Source: Massilia timonae CCUG 45783
Lineage (GTDB): Bacteria > Pseudomonadota > Gammaproteobacteria > Burkholderiales > Burkholderiaceae_D
Length of the DNA: 64,000 nucleotides
NCBI RefSeq assembly: GCF_000315425.1
Contig: NZ_JH992922.1
Span: 2,074,846-2,138,845 of the forward strand
Direction: 5' to 3'
Shown: piece after piece, positions 47,811-56,503 of the stretch
Numbering within the stretch: the stretch's first letter is position 1
Layout of the letters: each line of letters opens with the position of its first letter
Made by a program: the position numbers and the translations under genes
Notes under the pieces: model-generated
Database searches by the model: none
What the model saw: the letters and a program-made list of their open reading frames with translations, nothing else
What the model was told of the DNA's origin: nothing

Positions 47811-49238
47811 ATGTTCAAACCTCTCGCCACCGTCATCGCGATCGGCGCACTGCTCGCCGGCTGCACCACGCTCGGCCCGGATTTCAAGGCGCCGGATGCG
47901 CCGGCGCAATCTGCGTTCCGCCATCTCGACGCGGGCAGCGACAGCGCGCGCCTGCCGGCCTGGTGGACCGTGTTCCATGACGCCACCCTCGACAGCCTGG
48001 AGGCGCGCGCGCTGCGCGACAATCCGGGCGTGCAGGCCGCGGCCCAGCGCCTGCTGCAGGCGCAGGCGCAACTCGGCGTGGTGCGCGCCGGCCAGCTGCC
48101 GAGCGTCTCGCTCGGCGCCGGCGTGTCCAATAGCCGGACCTCGGCCGAAACGTCGCAGGGCCTGGCCCTGGGCGGGCGCTCGATCGAGGGCAATAACTAT
48201 AGCGTCGGCGCGTCGCTGTCGTATGAGCTCGACCTGTGGGGCCGCGTGCGCCGCGTCGTCGAGGCCAGCGATGCGCAGGCGCTGGCGGCGCAGGATGACC
48301 GCGACGGCGTGATCCTGCTGCTGTCGAGCCAGGTCGCGTCGTCGTACTGGCAGCTGCGCGGCCTGGATGCCGAGCGCGCGATCCTGGAGGACGCCCTCGC
48401 CACCCGCCGCGAGTCGCAGCAACTGGTCGAGGCCCGCTTCCATGCCGGCCTGTCGAACGAGCTGGACGTGTCGCGCGCGCGCATCGAGCGCGCCAACGCC
48501 GAAGCCGACCTGCACGAAGTGCAGCGCCAGCGCAACCTGGTGGAGCACGCGCTGGCCACGCTGGTGGGCAGCACGCCCAGCGCGCCGTTGCTGGCGGCAG
48601 CGGACGTGCAACTGCCGCAGCCGCCCGCGATTCCCGTCGGCCTGCCGGCCAGCCTGGTGGGCCAGCGGCCCGACCTGGCGGCCAGCGTGGCGCAGCTGAA
48701 GGCGGCCAACGCCCAGATCGGCGTGGCCGAAGGCGCCTTCTATCCGGCGCTGTCGCTGACCGGGAATTTCGGCTATGCCTCGCAAAGCCTGAACGACCTG
48801 ACGAGCGGCGGTGCGCGCCAGTTCTCGGCCGGCCCGCTGGCGCTGTCGCTGCCGATCTTCGATGGCGGACGCAATCGCGCCAACCTGGCGCTCGCCAGGG
48901 CGCGCTACGACGAGGCGGTGGCCAACCACCAGACGACATTGTTGACGGCGCTGCGCGAGGTCGAAGACGCGCTGTCCGACCTGCAGCAACGCCAGAAGCA
49001 GGGAGACGTGCAAGCGCAGTCGCAGGAGGCCGCGGCGCGCGCGCTGCTGGTGGCGCAGGCGCGCTACGAGCGCGGCGTGTCGACCTATCTCGACGTGACC
49101 GACGCCCAGCGCAGCACGCTGGCGGCGGACCGCGCCGCGGCCCAGATCCGCACCCAGCGCCTGCTGGCGACGGTGGCGGTGGCGCGCGCGCTCGGCGGCG
49201 GTTGGGAGCAGGGAGAGGCGCTGGCGACGGTGCGATAA
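47811..49238 (+). CDS. Outer-membrane efflux lipoprotein (OprM/NodT family)
   Basis: The 475-residue TolC-like channel has a lipoprotein signal (IAIGALLAGCTTLGPDF, Cys near residue 17) and two OEP repeats of the OprM/NodT family. Signature stretches are SLSYELDLWGRVRR, SLTGNFGYASQSL and LPIFDGGRNRANLALARARYDEAV. It completes the tripartite pump with the two upstream genes. The ATG at 47811 starts the lipoprotein signal and has a GAAGAG-type ribosome binding site. An alternative ATG at 47796 would add five residues. Confidence 0.93.
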   Translation: MFKPLATVIAIGALLAGCTTLGPDFKAPDAPAQSAFRHLDAGSDSARLPAWWTVFHDATLDSLEARALRDNPGVQAAAQRLLQAQAQLGVVRAGQLPSVSLGAGVSNSRTSAETSQGLALGGRSIEGNNYSVGASLSYELDLWGRVRRVVEASDAQALAAQDDRDGVILLLSSQVASSYWQLRGLDAERAILEDALATRRESQQLVEARFHAGLSNELDVSRARIERANAEADLHEVQRQRNLVEHALATLVGSTPSAPLLAAADVQLPQPPAIPVGLPASLVGQRPDLAASVAQLKAANAQIGVAEGAFYPALSLTGNFGYASQSLNDLTSGGARQFSAGPLALSLPIFDGGRNRANLALARARYDEAVANHQTTLLTALREVEDALSDLQQRQKQGDVQAQSQEAAARALLVAQARYERGVSTYLDVTDAQRSTLAADRAAAQIRTQRLLATVAVARALGGGWEQGEALATVR

Positions 49239-49270
49239 TGGTCCGGTTGTCATCCACGACCCGAGAGACC

Positions 49271-50995
49271 ATGAAAACCATCCTCGCACCACTCGTCCTG
49301 TGCGCCGCCATCGGCGCCGCTGTTGCCCCGACCGTGCAGGCGCAAACAGCGCCCGCGGTCGCCAGCGCCGACCAGCTGCACGCCATGGCGAAACGCTTCG
49401 CGCCGGTCGAGCTGCGCGCCGACGTGTCGCATCTCTCGAAGGGCGACCGCGCCGCCATCGCCAAGCTGATCGAAGCGGCGAAGATCGTCGACACGCTGCA
49501 GTTGCGCCAGCGTTGGGCCCACAACGAGGCCCTGTGGAACGCGCTCAGGAAAGACACCACGCCGCTCGGCCGTGCGCGCCTGGATGCCTTCTGGCTCAAC
49601 AAGGGCCCGTGGTCGAACCTCGACAACAATGCCTCGTTCATGCCGGCCGAGTATGCGGGCATCAGGATTCCGGCGCAGAAGCCCGAGGGCGCCAACTTCT
49701 ATCCGGAAGGCGCCACCAAGGCATCCCTGGAAAACTGGATGAACGGCCTGGCGCCGGAGCAGAAGAAAGAGGCGCAGTGGTTCTTTACGGTGATTCGCAC
49801 TGGGCCGGACGGCAAGCTGCGCACCGTGAAGTATGCGGATGAATACCGCCCCGAACTGGAACAGCTGGCGAAACTGCTGCGCGAGGCGGCGGCAGCCACC
49901 GATAACGCCTCGCTCAAGAAATTCCTGAACCTGCGCGCCGACGCGTTCCTTTCCAACGACTATCTCGCCTCGGACTTCGCCTGGATGGACCTCGACGCGC
50001 CGGTCGACGTGACCATCGGGCCATATGAAACCTATAACGACGAGCTGTTCGGCTACAAGGCCGCCTTCGAAGCCTATGTGAGCATCCGCGATCCGCAGGA
50101 AACGGCCAAGCTCGACTTCTTCGGCAAGCACCTGCAGGAACTCGAAGACAACCTGCCGCTCGACAAGCAGTACCGCAACCCGAAGGTCGGCGCCATCGCG
50201 CCAATGGTGGTGGTTAACGAGGTCTATGGCGCCGGCGACGGCAATATGGGCGTGCAGACCGCGGCCTACAACCTGCCGAACGACGAGCGCGTGATCCGCG
50301 AACGCGGCTCCAAGCGCGTGATGCTCAAGAACGTGCAGCAGGCCAAGTTCGCGTCGACGCTCACCCCGATCAGCAAGCAGGTGCTGGGGCCGGCGGACCA
50401 GAAGGACCTGGACTTCGATTCCTTCTTCACCCACATCCTGGCGCACGAGATCATGCACGGCCTGGGGCCGCACCACACGAAAAAGGATGGCAAGGACTCG
50501 ACCCCGCGCCAGGACCTGAAGGAAACCTATTCGACCATCGAGGAAGCGAAGGCCGACATCACCGGCCTGTGGGCGCTGCAATACATGATGGACAAGGGCC
50601 TGTTGAAGGACACGCTGGGGCAGGGCGCGGCGGCAGAGCGCAAGCTGTACAACACCTTCCTGGCCTCGAGCTTCCGCACCCTGCACTTCGGACTGGGTTC
50701 GTCGCACGCGCGCGGCATGGCGATCCAGGTGAATTACCTGCTCGACAAGGGCGGCTTTGTCGCCCACGAGGACGGCACTTTTTCGGTGGACTTCAAGAAG
50801 ATCAAGGGGGCCGTGATCGACCTGGACCGCGAATTCCTGACCATCGAAGCCACCGGCGATTATGCGCGCGCCAAGGCAATGATGGACAGGTACGTCGTGA
50901 TCCGTCCCGAGGTGCGCAAGGCGCTCGACAAGCTCAAGGCGGTGCCGAACGATATCCGTCCGGCCTTCGTGACGGCGGACAGTTTGCTCAAATAA
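49271..50995 (+). CDS. M49 family zinc peptidase (dipeptidyl-peptidase III-like), secreted
   Basis: The 574-residue protein has a signal peptide (APTVQAQTA) and M49 motifs. The zinc site HEIMH (HEIMHGLGPHH) is near residue 393, and the second motif EEAKAD near 424 carries the Glu ligand. Classical DPP III uses a HEXXGH hexapeptide; this pentapeptide form is known in some bacterial M49 enzymes. It should cleave dipeptides from short peptides in the periplasm. Its ATG lies 32 bases after the OprM gene. Its function in this neighbourhood is unclear. Confidence 0.88.
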   Translation: MKTILAPLVLCAAIGAAVAPTVQAQTAPAVASADQLHAMAKRFAPVELRADVSHLSKGDRAAIAKLIEAAKIVDTLQLRQRWAHNEALWNALRKDTTPLGRARLDAFWLNKGPWSNLDNNASFMPAEYAGIRIPAQKPEGANFYPEGATKASLENWMNGLAPEQKKEAQWFFTVIRTGPDGKLRTVKYADEYRPELEQLAKLLREAAAATDNASLKKFLNLRADAFLSNDYLASDFAWMDLDAPVDVTIGPYETYNDELFGYKAAFEAYVSIRDPQETAKLDFFGKHLQELEDNLPLDKQYRNPKVGAIAPMVVVNEVYGAGDGNMGVQTAAYNLPNDERVIRERGSKRVMLKNVQQAKFASTLTPISKQVLGPADQKDLDFDSFFTHILAHEIMHGLGPHHTKKDGKDSTPRQDLKETYSTIEEAKADITGLWALQYMMDKGLLKDTLGQGAAAERKLYNTFLASSFRTLHFGLGSSHARGMAIQVNYLLDKGGFVAHEDGTFSVDFKKIKGAVIDLDREFLTIEATGDYARAKAMMDRYVVIRPEVRKALDKLKAVPNDIRPAFVTADSLLK

Positions 50996-51040
50996 GCCTG
51001 CTGTAAGCACGCCGCGCAGCACCGTGCTATAGTCAAGTCG

Positions 51041-51054
51041 TTTCCAATAGGAAA
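51041..51054. promoter_or_regulatory. TTTCC-AATA-GGAAA palindrome upstream of the chemoreceptor gene
   Basis: This perfect 5-4-5 inverted repeat lies 46 bases before the ATG at 51101. The nearly identical motif TTTCC-GATA-GGAAT occurs at 52812-52825 before the next plus-strand gene. Confidence 0.45.
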
Positions 51055-51100
51055 TACCTATGGTGTTTCCTTTCACTGAACGACTGACACGGTGCTACCC

Positions 51101-52723
51101 ATGAAAACCAAGAATCTGACCATCGGCGCCCGGCTGGCATTCGGCTACGGCGCCGTTTTCTTGTTGATGATCGCCCTGGTCGCGCTGGCGGTGAGCCGCG
51201 TGGGCCGGATCGAAAGTGTTCTCAACCATATCAACGAGGTCAACAGCGTCAAGCAGCGCCACGCCATCAATTTCCGCGGCAGCGTGCACGACCGCGCGAT
51301 CGCCCTGCGCGACGTGGTGCTGGCCCAGGACGGGGCGGCGGCCGCGGCGCCGATCGCCCTGATCCGCACGCTGGGCGACAACTATGCGCGTGCGGCCGGC
51401 CCGCTGGATGCGCTGTTCAATGAACGCAAGGACATCCTGCCGGAAGAGAAGGAGGCGCTGGCCGCGATCAAGACCCAGGAAAGCCTGGCCAAGCCGCTGA
51501 TCGCGCGCGTGATCGCGCTGCACGCGGCCGGCCAGGTCATCGAGGCGAATGCGCTGCTGGCGCAAGAGGCGGCGCCGGCCTTCACTGCCTGGCTGGCCAG
51601 CATCAACCACCTGATCGACCTCGAGGAAAAGCTGAGCCACGACGCGGCCGCCGAGGCGCGCCGCATGGCCAACGGCTTCTTCGGCTGGATGGCGCTGCTG
51701 TGCGCCGGCGCGATCGCGGCCGGTTCGCTGGCCGCCTGGTACATCAGCCGCGGCCTGCTGCGCCAGCTCGGCGGCCAGCCTGACTATGCCGCCTCGATCG
51801 CCAGCGCCATCGCCAGCGGCGACCTGGGCGTGGAAATCGTCACCCGCCCGGGCGACCGCGGCAGCCTGCTGTTCGCAATGCAGGGCATGCGCGACAGCCT
51901 GGTGCGCATCGTGGCCCAGGTGCGCAACGGCACCCTGGCGATCGGCGCCGTATCGACGGAGATCGCGGACGGCAATCGCGACCTGGCCAGCCGCACCGAA
52001 CGCCAGAACGGCACCTTGCAGGCCACCGCCGCCTCGGTCGAGCAGCTGACCGGCACCGTGCGCCAGAATGCCGACAATGCGCGCCAGGCGAACATGCTGG
52101 CCGAATCGGCCTCCGAAGTGGCGCAGCGCGGCGGCAAGGTGGTGGCCGAGGTGGTGGGCACGATGGCGGCCATCAACGAATCGTCGAAGAAGATCGTGGA
52201 CATCATCGGCGTGATCGACGGCATCGCGTTCCAGACCAATATCCTGGCGCTCAACGCGGCCGTGGAAGCGGCGCGTGCCGGCGAGCAGGGCCGCGGCTTC
52301 GCCGTGGTGGCGACCGAGGTGCGCAACCTGGCGCAGCGTTCGGCGGCGGCGGCCAAGGAAATCAAGGTCCTGATCGGCAGCTCGGTCGAGCGGGTCGATG
52401 CGGGCGCGCGCCTGGTGGACCAGGCCGGCGCGACGATGGACGAGATCGTCACCGGCGTCAAGCGCGTCACCGACATCATGGCCGAGATCAGCCATGCGTC
52501 GGTGGAACAGAATGCCGGCATCGAGCAGGTCAATGGCGCGATCGGCCAGATCGACGACGCCACGCGCCAGAACGCCGAACTGGTGCAGCAGGCCAGCCAG
52601 GCCGCGGCCTCGCTGGAAGAAGAAGCCGAGCGCCTGGCTCAGCTGGTGAGCATTTTCCGGCTGGAAGGGGCGACGGTGGCGGCCTTGCCGGCTGGCCGCA
52701 AGCGGCCTGCGTTGACAGCGTGA
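51101..52723 (+). CDS. Methyl-accepting chemotaxis protein
   Basis: The 540-residue receptor has an N-terminal helix anchor and a four-helix-bundle sensor (about residues 30-190). A second transmembrane helix ([21 protein letters not shown], about 195-215) and the cytoplasmic signalling domain follow. The conserved hairpin tip [39 protein letters not shown] is near residue 370. It lacks the C-terminal CheR/CheB-binding pentapeptide. It should signal to CheA/CheW. The ligand is unknown. The start at 51101 is chosen over a GTG at 51092. Confidence 0.95.
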   Translation: MKTKNLTIGARLAFGYGAVFLLMIALVALAVSRVGRIESVLNHINEVNSVKQRHAINFRGSVHDRAIALRDVVLAQDGAAAAAPIALIRTLGDNYARAAGPLDALFNERKDILPEEKEALAAIKTQESLAKPLIARVIALHAAGQVIEANALLAQEAAPAFTAWLASINHLIDLEEKLSHDAAAEARRMANGFFGWMALLCAGAIAAGSLAAWYISRGLLRQLGGQPDYAASIASAIASGDLGVEIVTRPGDRGSLLFAMQGMRDSLVRIVAQVRNGTLAIGAVSTEIADGNRDLASRTERQNGTLQATAASVEQLTGTVRQNADNARQANMLAESASEVAQRGGKVVAEVVGTMAAINESSKKIVDIIGVIDGIAFQTNILALNAAVEAARAGEQGRGFAVVATEVRNLAQRSAAAAKEIKVLIGSSVERVDAGARLVDQAGATMDEIVTGVKRVTDIMAEISHASVEQNAGIEQVNGAIGQIDDATRQNAELVQQASQAAASLEEEAERLAQLVSIFRLEGATVAALPAGRKRPALTA

Positions 52724-52811
52724 CGCCGACCGGGGCCGCGCTGACGGCCCCTTGCTTTTTTGAACATAGGGAAATATTTTCCTGAAAGTAGTGCGCGATC
52801 TGGGGATAGAA

Positions 52812-52825
52812 TTTCCGATAGGAAT
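52812..52825. promoter_or_regulatory. TTTCC-GATA-GGAAT near-palindrome
   Basis: It lies 24 bases before the ATG at 52849 and matches the motif at 51041-51054 (TTTCC-AATA-GGAAA). A longer inverted repeat, AGGGAAATATTTTCCT, lies at 52768-52783. Confidence 0.4.
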
Positions 52826-52848
52826 TTCGCTCATCCTGGAGAAGCACC

Positions 52849-53547
52849 ATGTCCAAGCCCCTCCTATTCGCGGCCGTCTGCGCCGTCGCATCCGCCGTCC
52901 TTCCATCCCAGGCCGCCCAGCTGACCGCGCAGGAATCGCGCTGGCTGCGCGCCGCCGCGCCCGTGCTGGCGTACTCGAAATCGATCGACCTGCCGGTCGA
53001 CGTCATCGTCCAGCCGAAGGCGCCGGCCGGCGCGGTGCCGCTGGCGATGGGCTTCGACAAGGGGCGCTGCAAGCTGGTGCTGTCGATGCGCGGCAATCCC
53101 GAGGCCGAGCAGGTGCTGGCGAACGTCCCCGTCGACAAGCAGGCGCTGCTGATCGAGGCCATGGCCGCGCACGAACTGGCCCATTGCTGGCGCTATGCCC
53201 AGGGCGAATGGCATCTGCTGCCGGCCGGCTTCGTCGAAACGGGCCATGAAACCTCGCACGATCCGGCACTGCTGGCGGCGGCGAAGGCGATGCGCGATAC
53301 CCGGCGCGAGGAAGGTTTCGCCGACCTGGTAGCGCTGGCCTGGATCCAGCGCACCCAGCCGGGCGAATATGCGCGGGTGCATGACTGGCTGAGCGGCGTG
53401 CGCGCCGCCGTCGCGGTGCCGAACAGTGGCCACGACACGCGCGCCTGGGTCAGGCTGGCCGGCAACGGCCGCCAGTTCGACAGCCGCCTGTCGCCGTTCG
53501 AGGCCGCCGATGCGCTGTGGCGTGAAGGCTTGTTGCACGGTGATTGA
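52849..53547 (+). CDS. Secreted zinc-metalloprotease-like protein (HExxH)
   Basis: The 232-residue protein has a signal peptide (SAVLPSQAAQ) and a gluzincin-like zinc site: HELAHCWRY near residue 108 and EEGFADLVALAW near 154, where the Glu could be the third ligand. Overall it does not match a family I can name. It should act in the periplasm or be secreted. The motif TTTCC-GATA-GGAA upstream suggests it may share a regulator with the chemoreceptor gene. Confidence 0.75.
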   Translation: MSKPLLFAAVCAVASAVLPSQAAQLTAQESRWLRAAAPVLAYSKSIDLPVDVIVQPKAPAGAVPLAMGFDKGRCKLVLSMRGNPEAEQVLANVPVDKQALLIEAMAAHELAHCWRYAQGEWHLLPAGFVETGHETSHDPALLAAAKAMRDTRREEGFADLVALAWIQRTQPGEYARVHDWLSGVRAAVAVPNSGHDTRAWVRLAGNGRQFDSRLSPFEAADALWREGLLHGD

Positions 53548-53686
53548 CGGTTCAGATAGATCGACGGTCGTCGCTATCGTCCCGATAAGCTTAATTGGTT
53601 TTTTAATAAGCGTTCGATGCCGCACAGAGTGCTCTGCGGCGCCGTCGTTTAATCGGTCTCACCAATAACCAATAGAGGGACTCAAC

Positions 53687-54091
53687 ATGAAATCGTTCAT
53701 CGCCACCTTGATCGCCACCGCCGCCGTCGCCGCCATCGGCATCGCTCCCGCCACCGCCCAGACCAATAAGGACGCCCACAAGACGGCGATGGACAAGGCC
53801 AAGGCCGATTACCGCGTCGCCAAGGACAAGTGCGACGCCATGAGCGGTCACGCCGAAGACGTCTGCGAAGACGAGGCCAAGCTGGCCCGCGCGAAAGCCG
53901 AACTGGACGCCACCACCAAGTTCGACAATACCGGCAACAATGTGCGCAAGGCACGCGACAACGTGATCGACGCCGAGTATGAACTGGCCGACGAAAAATG
54001 CGATTCGCTGAAGGGCGACGCTGAAGACAAGTGCGAAGCGCAGGCCAAGTCGACCCGCGACGCCGCACGCGACGCCAACAAGGCCAAGTAA
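53687..54091 (+). CDS. Periplasmic protein with repeated C-x10-C motif, short paralogue
   Basis: The 134-residue protein has a signal peptide (APATAQT) and two copies of a C-x10-C module: CDAMSGHAEDVC and CDSLKGDAEDKC. Each is followed by a charged helix (EDEAKLARAKAELDA). The two Cys of each module probably form a disulfide that fixes a helical hairpin. It has no enzyme motif. It is paralogous to the N-terminal part of the next gene, which indicates tandem duplication. The role is unknown. Confidence 0.7.
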   Translation: MKSFIATLIATAAVAAIGIAPATAQTNKDAHKTAMDKAKADYRVAKDKCDAMSGHAEDVCEDEAKLARAKAELDATTKFDNTGNNVRKARDNVIDAEYELADEKCDSLKGDAEDKCEAQAKSTRDAARDANKAK

Positions 54092-54330
54092 TCGCTGAGC
54101 ACGTCGCGTTCGCACCTCACTGCGGCCGCGATGCATTGCCCCGAGGACGTCGTTCCTGCTGCTGGCGGGAACGGCGTTTGTGCGTTAACGGGACATGCGC
54201 AAGGTAAGTGATTTGAGGCGATGTCCCACAGACCGGTTTGTCCGAACAAGGTACGTTGTCGCACAGATGTTGAAGGGTGCAGGGCGTTTAATGGATGCCA
54301 TCCTAACAACGCATGCAAGGGAATCCGATC

Positions 54331-55404
54331 ATGAAAACCCTCATCGCTACCCTGATCGCAACCGCCGTCTCCGCCGTCGCCGTTGCTCCCGCCAGTGCCG
54401 CCCCCGTCGACAAGGACGCCCACCGCGCCGCGATGGACAAGGCCGCCGCCGACTACCGCAGCGCCAAGGCCAAGTGCGACGCCAGGAGCGGCAATGCCGA
54501 GGAAGTGTGCGAAGACGAAGCCAAGCTGGCCCAGGCGCGCGCCGAACTCGATGCCTATACCAGATACGACACCACCGGCGGCAACCTGCGCGATGCGCGC
54601 GCCAAGGTGATCCGCGCCGAGCACGAATTGGCCGATACCCAGTGCGACGCCACCGCGTCCGGCGACAAGGACCGTTGCAAGGCGACGGCCGGCTCGATCC
54701 GCGACGCCGCGCTGGCGCGCCTGGACGACCGCAATATCGACCGCGCCGTCGGCCCCAGCAGCAGTGGCGAGCTGGTGAGCAGCATCGACTCGAAAGATCC
54801 GGCGACGGCCGCGGCCGTCCAGAAGTGCGAACAGATGACCGGAGATGCGCGCACCGCCTGCGTGGTCGACCAGCGCGGCAACGTCACCACCGCCACCAAC
54901 GTGGCCAGCACGACCGGCGCGGCGGTTGCCGCCAATACCCGTGAAGCGGCGGCGAACGCGGCCGAGAACACCCGCGAAGCGGCGCGCAACGCGGCGGACA
55001 AGACCCGCGAGGTGGCGTCGAACGTGGCCGAGAAGACCGGCATGGCCGGCGCCGGCGAACGCACCCGCGAAGCGGTCGCCACCGTGAAGGAAAAGACCGC
55101 GGCCGCCGTCGACCGCACCAGGGAAATGGCGTCGAACGCCGTCCGCAAGACGGAAAACGCCACCGAGCGCGCGGGCGAGAAGACCGCCCGCGTGGCCTCG
55201 GACAGCACCATCACCACCAAGGTCAAGGCCGGCCTGGTGGCCGATCCGGCCCTGAAGGGCATGGAAATCAGCGTCGACACCGAAGGCGGCGTCGTGATGC
55301 TGAGCGGCTTCGTCGAATCGAAGGCCGAAGCCGACAAGGCCATGCAAGTGGCCAAGGGCGTCGACGGCGTGACCAACGTCAAGAGCGCGATCAAGGTCAA
55401 GTAA
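54331..55404 (+). CDS. Periplasmic C-x10-C, LEA-like repeat and BON domain protein
   Basis: The 357-residue protein has a signal peptide (APASAAP), then three C-x10-C modules (CDARSGNAEEVC, CDATASGDKDRC, CEQMTGDARTAC) in the first 180 residues. A run of 11-residue LEA-like repeats (NTREAAANAAENTREAARN and so on, about 205-290) follows, ending in a BON domain (DSTITTKVKAGLVADPALKGMEISVDTEGGVVMLSG). BON domains bind phospholipid membranes. The protein may protect or link the outer membrane under stress, which is inference. The start at 54331 gives the signal peptide. Confidence 0.72.
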   Translation: MKTLIATLIATAVSAVAVAPASAAPVDKDAHRAAMDKAAADYRSAKAKCDARSGNAEEVCEDEAKLAQARAELDAYTRYDTTGGNLRDARAKVIRAEHELADTQCDATASGDKDRCKATAGSIRDAALARLDDRNIDRAVGPSSSGELVSSIDSKDPATAAAVQKCEQMTGDARTACVVDQRGNVTTATNVASTTGAAVAANTREAAANAAENTREAARNAADKTREVASNVAEKTGMAGAGERTREAVATVKEKTAAAVDRTREMASNAVRKTENATERAGEKTARVASDSTITTKVKAGLVADPALKGMEISVDTEGGVVMLSGFVESKAEADKAMQVAKGVDGVTNVKSAIKVK

Positions 55405-55425
55405 TGTCGGCCTGACGTAGTGCGC

Positions 55426-55462
55426 CAGCCCGCGGCCGTCCGGCGCGCGGGCTGTTTTTTTT
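55426..55462 (+). terminator. Rho-independent terminator after the BON gene
   Basis: CAGCCCGCG (55426-55434) and CGCGGGCTG (55446-55454) form a stem followed by eight T residues. Confidence 0.9.
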
Positions 55463-55571
55463 CGGTGAGTGCTTATGCCGTGTGGATGACGCGCCACAGT
55501 TTGGGCAGCCGGCGGAGATGGGGCCGCCATGGCCTCCGGTCCGGCATCCGGCGGGGGCTATAATTACCGAC

Positions 55572-56411
55572 GTGAATAAACTCGAAGCATTTGGATACAT
55601 CGCGGCGCAGGCCGTTCGCGGTGAGATCACTTTCCCCACCAGCGTCAATGCCGTGCTGCGCCTGCAGCTCGCCCTCGACGACCCCGATTGTCACATCGAC
55701 GAGGCGATCCGCCTGGTGCTGGCCGAACCACAACTGGCCGCACGCACGGTCGCCATCGCCAATACGCCCGCCTTCGGCGGCAGCAGTACGATGCCGGTGA
55801 CCAATGTTCGCGCCGCCGTGGCGCGCATCGGCTACCGGCGCCTGCAGGCGCTGGTGGCCAGCCTGGTAGTGCGGCAATTTGGCAACCGCATCAACGATCC
55901 GGGCCTGCGCGCCAAGGCCGAGCAATTGTGGGCGCACACGACCCAGGTCGCCTCGATCGCCCATTCGCTGGCGCGCCGGGTCACCGGCGTCAATCCCGAT
56001 ACCGCCCTGTTCGCCGGCATCGTGCACGAGGTCGGCGCCTTTTACCTGCTGGCGCGGGCCGACGAGTTTCCCGGCCTGCTGGACGACGATCCGGAGAACT
56101 GGGGCGCCCTGTGCGAAGACGTGGTCAGCGCCGAGGTGATGAAGAAGCTGTCGATTCCGCCGGCGGTGTCGGACGCGATCGCGGACATGCGCGGCGGTTG
56201 GCTGAACATGCCGCCGGGCACCTTGCTCGATACGCTGCTGCTCGCGAACCAGTATGCGCCGGTGGCGTCGCCCCTCGACAGCCGTCGCGCCCGGCTGCCG
56301 GACCATGGCGAGAGCGCACTCGACTTCGTGTTCGACGAAGTCACCCTGCAAGATATCCTGGATGAGGCGGCCGAGACAGCGAAGGCCATGGGCGACATCG
56401 CCCTGGTCTGA
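55572..56411 (+). CDS. HDOD domain protein
   Basis: The 279-residue protein is a single HDOD domain, a signalling module related to HD hydrolases but usually lacking their metal site. Visible parts are the FPTSVNAVLRLQ start, ANTPAFGGSSTMPVTNVRAAVARIGYRRLQ near residue 75, and FAGIVHEVGAFYLLARADE near 160. HDOD proteins regulate chemotaxis, cyclic-di-GMP output or stress responses. The start is taken as the GTG at 55572, directly after a TATAAT (55559-55564), which suggests a leaderless transcript. A longer in-frame start at 55482 would overlap the terminator. Confidence 0.83.
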   Translation: MNKLEAFGYIAAQAVRGEITFPTSVNAVLRLQLALDDPDCHIDEAIRLVLAEPQLAARTVAIANTPAFGGSSTMPVTNVRAAVARIGYRRLQALVASLVVRQFGNRINDPGLRAKAEQLWAHTTQVASIAHSLARRVTGVNPDTALFAGIVHEVGAFYLLARADEFPGLLDDDPENWGALCEDVVSAEVMKKLSIPPAVSDAIADMRGGWLNMPPGTLLDTLLLANQYAPVASPLDSRRARLPDHGESALDFVFDEVTLQDILDEAAETAKAMGDIALV

Positions 56412-56503
56412 TGGGATATCCGCGAAAGCGTATCGCTTTTGCAACCAAGCAGCGCGCCAGGGGTGATACTCTTGATCATTATTAATTTCCTGTCGGATTT
56501 TTC

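Noticed and set aside
51029..52830. Sigma-28 (FliA) promoters before the chemoreceptor and metalloprotease genes
   Set aside because: CCGATA- and CCAATA-like pieces exist, but no TAAA-type -35 box lies at the correct spacing, so the shared palindrome is a better reading.
54149..54173. Hairpin CGTTCC/GGAACG between the two C-x10-C genes as a terminator
   Set aside because: The stem is short with a ten-base loop and no real T-run follows, so it is too weak to call.
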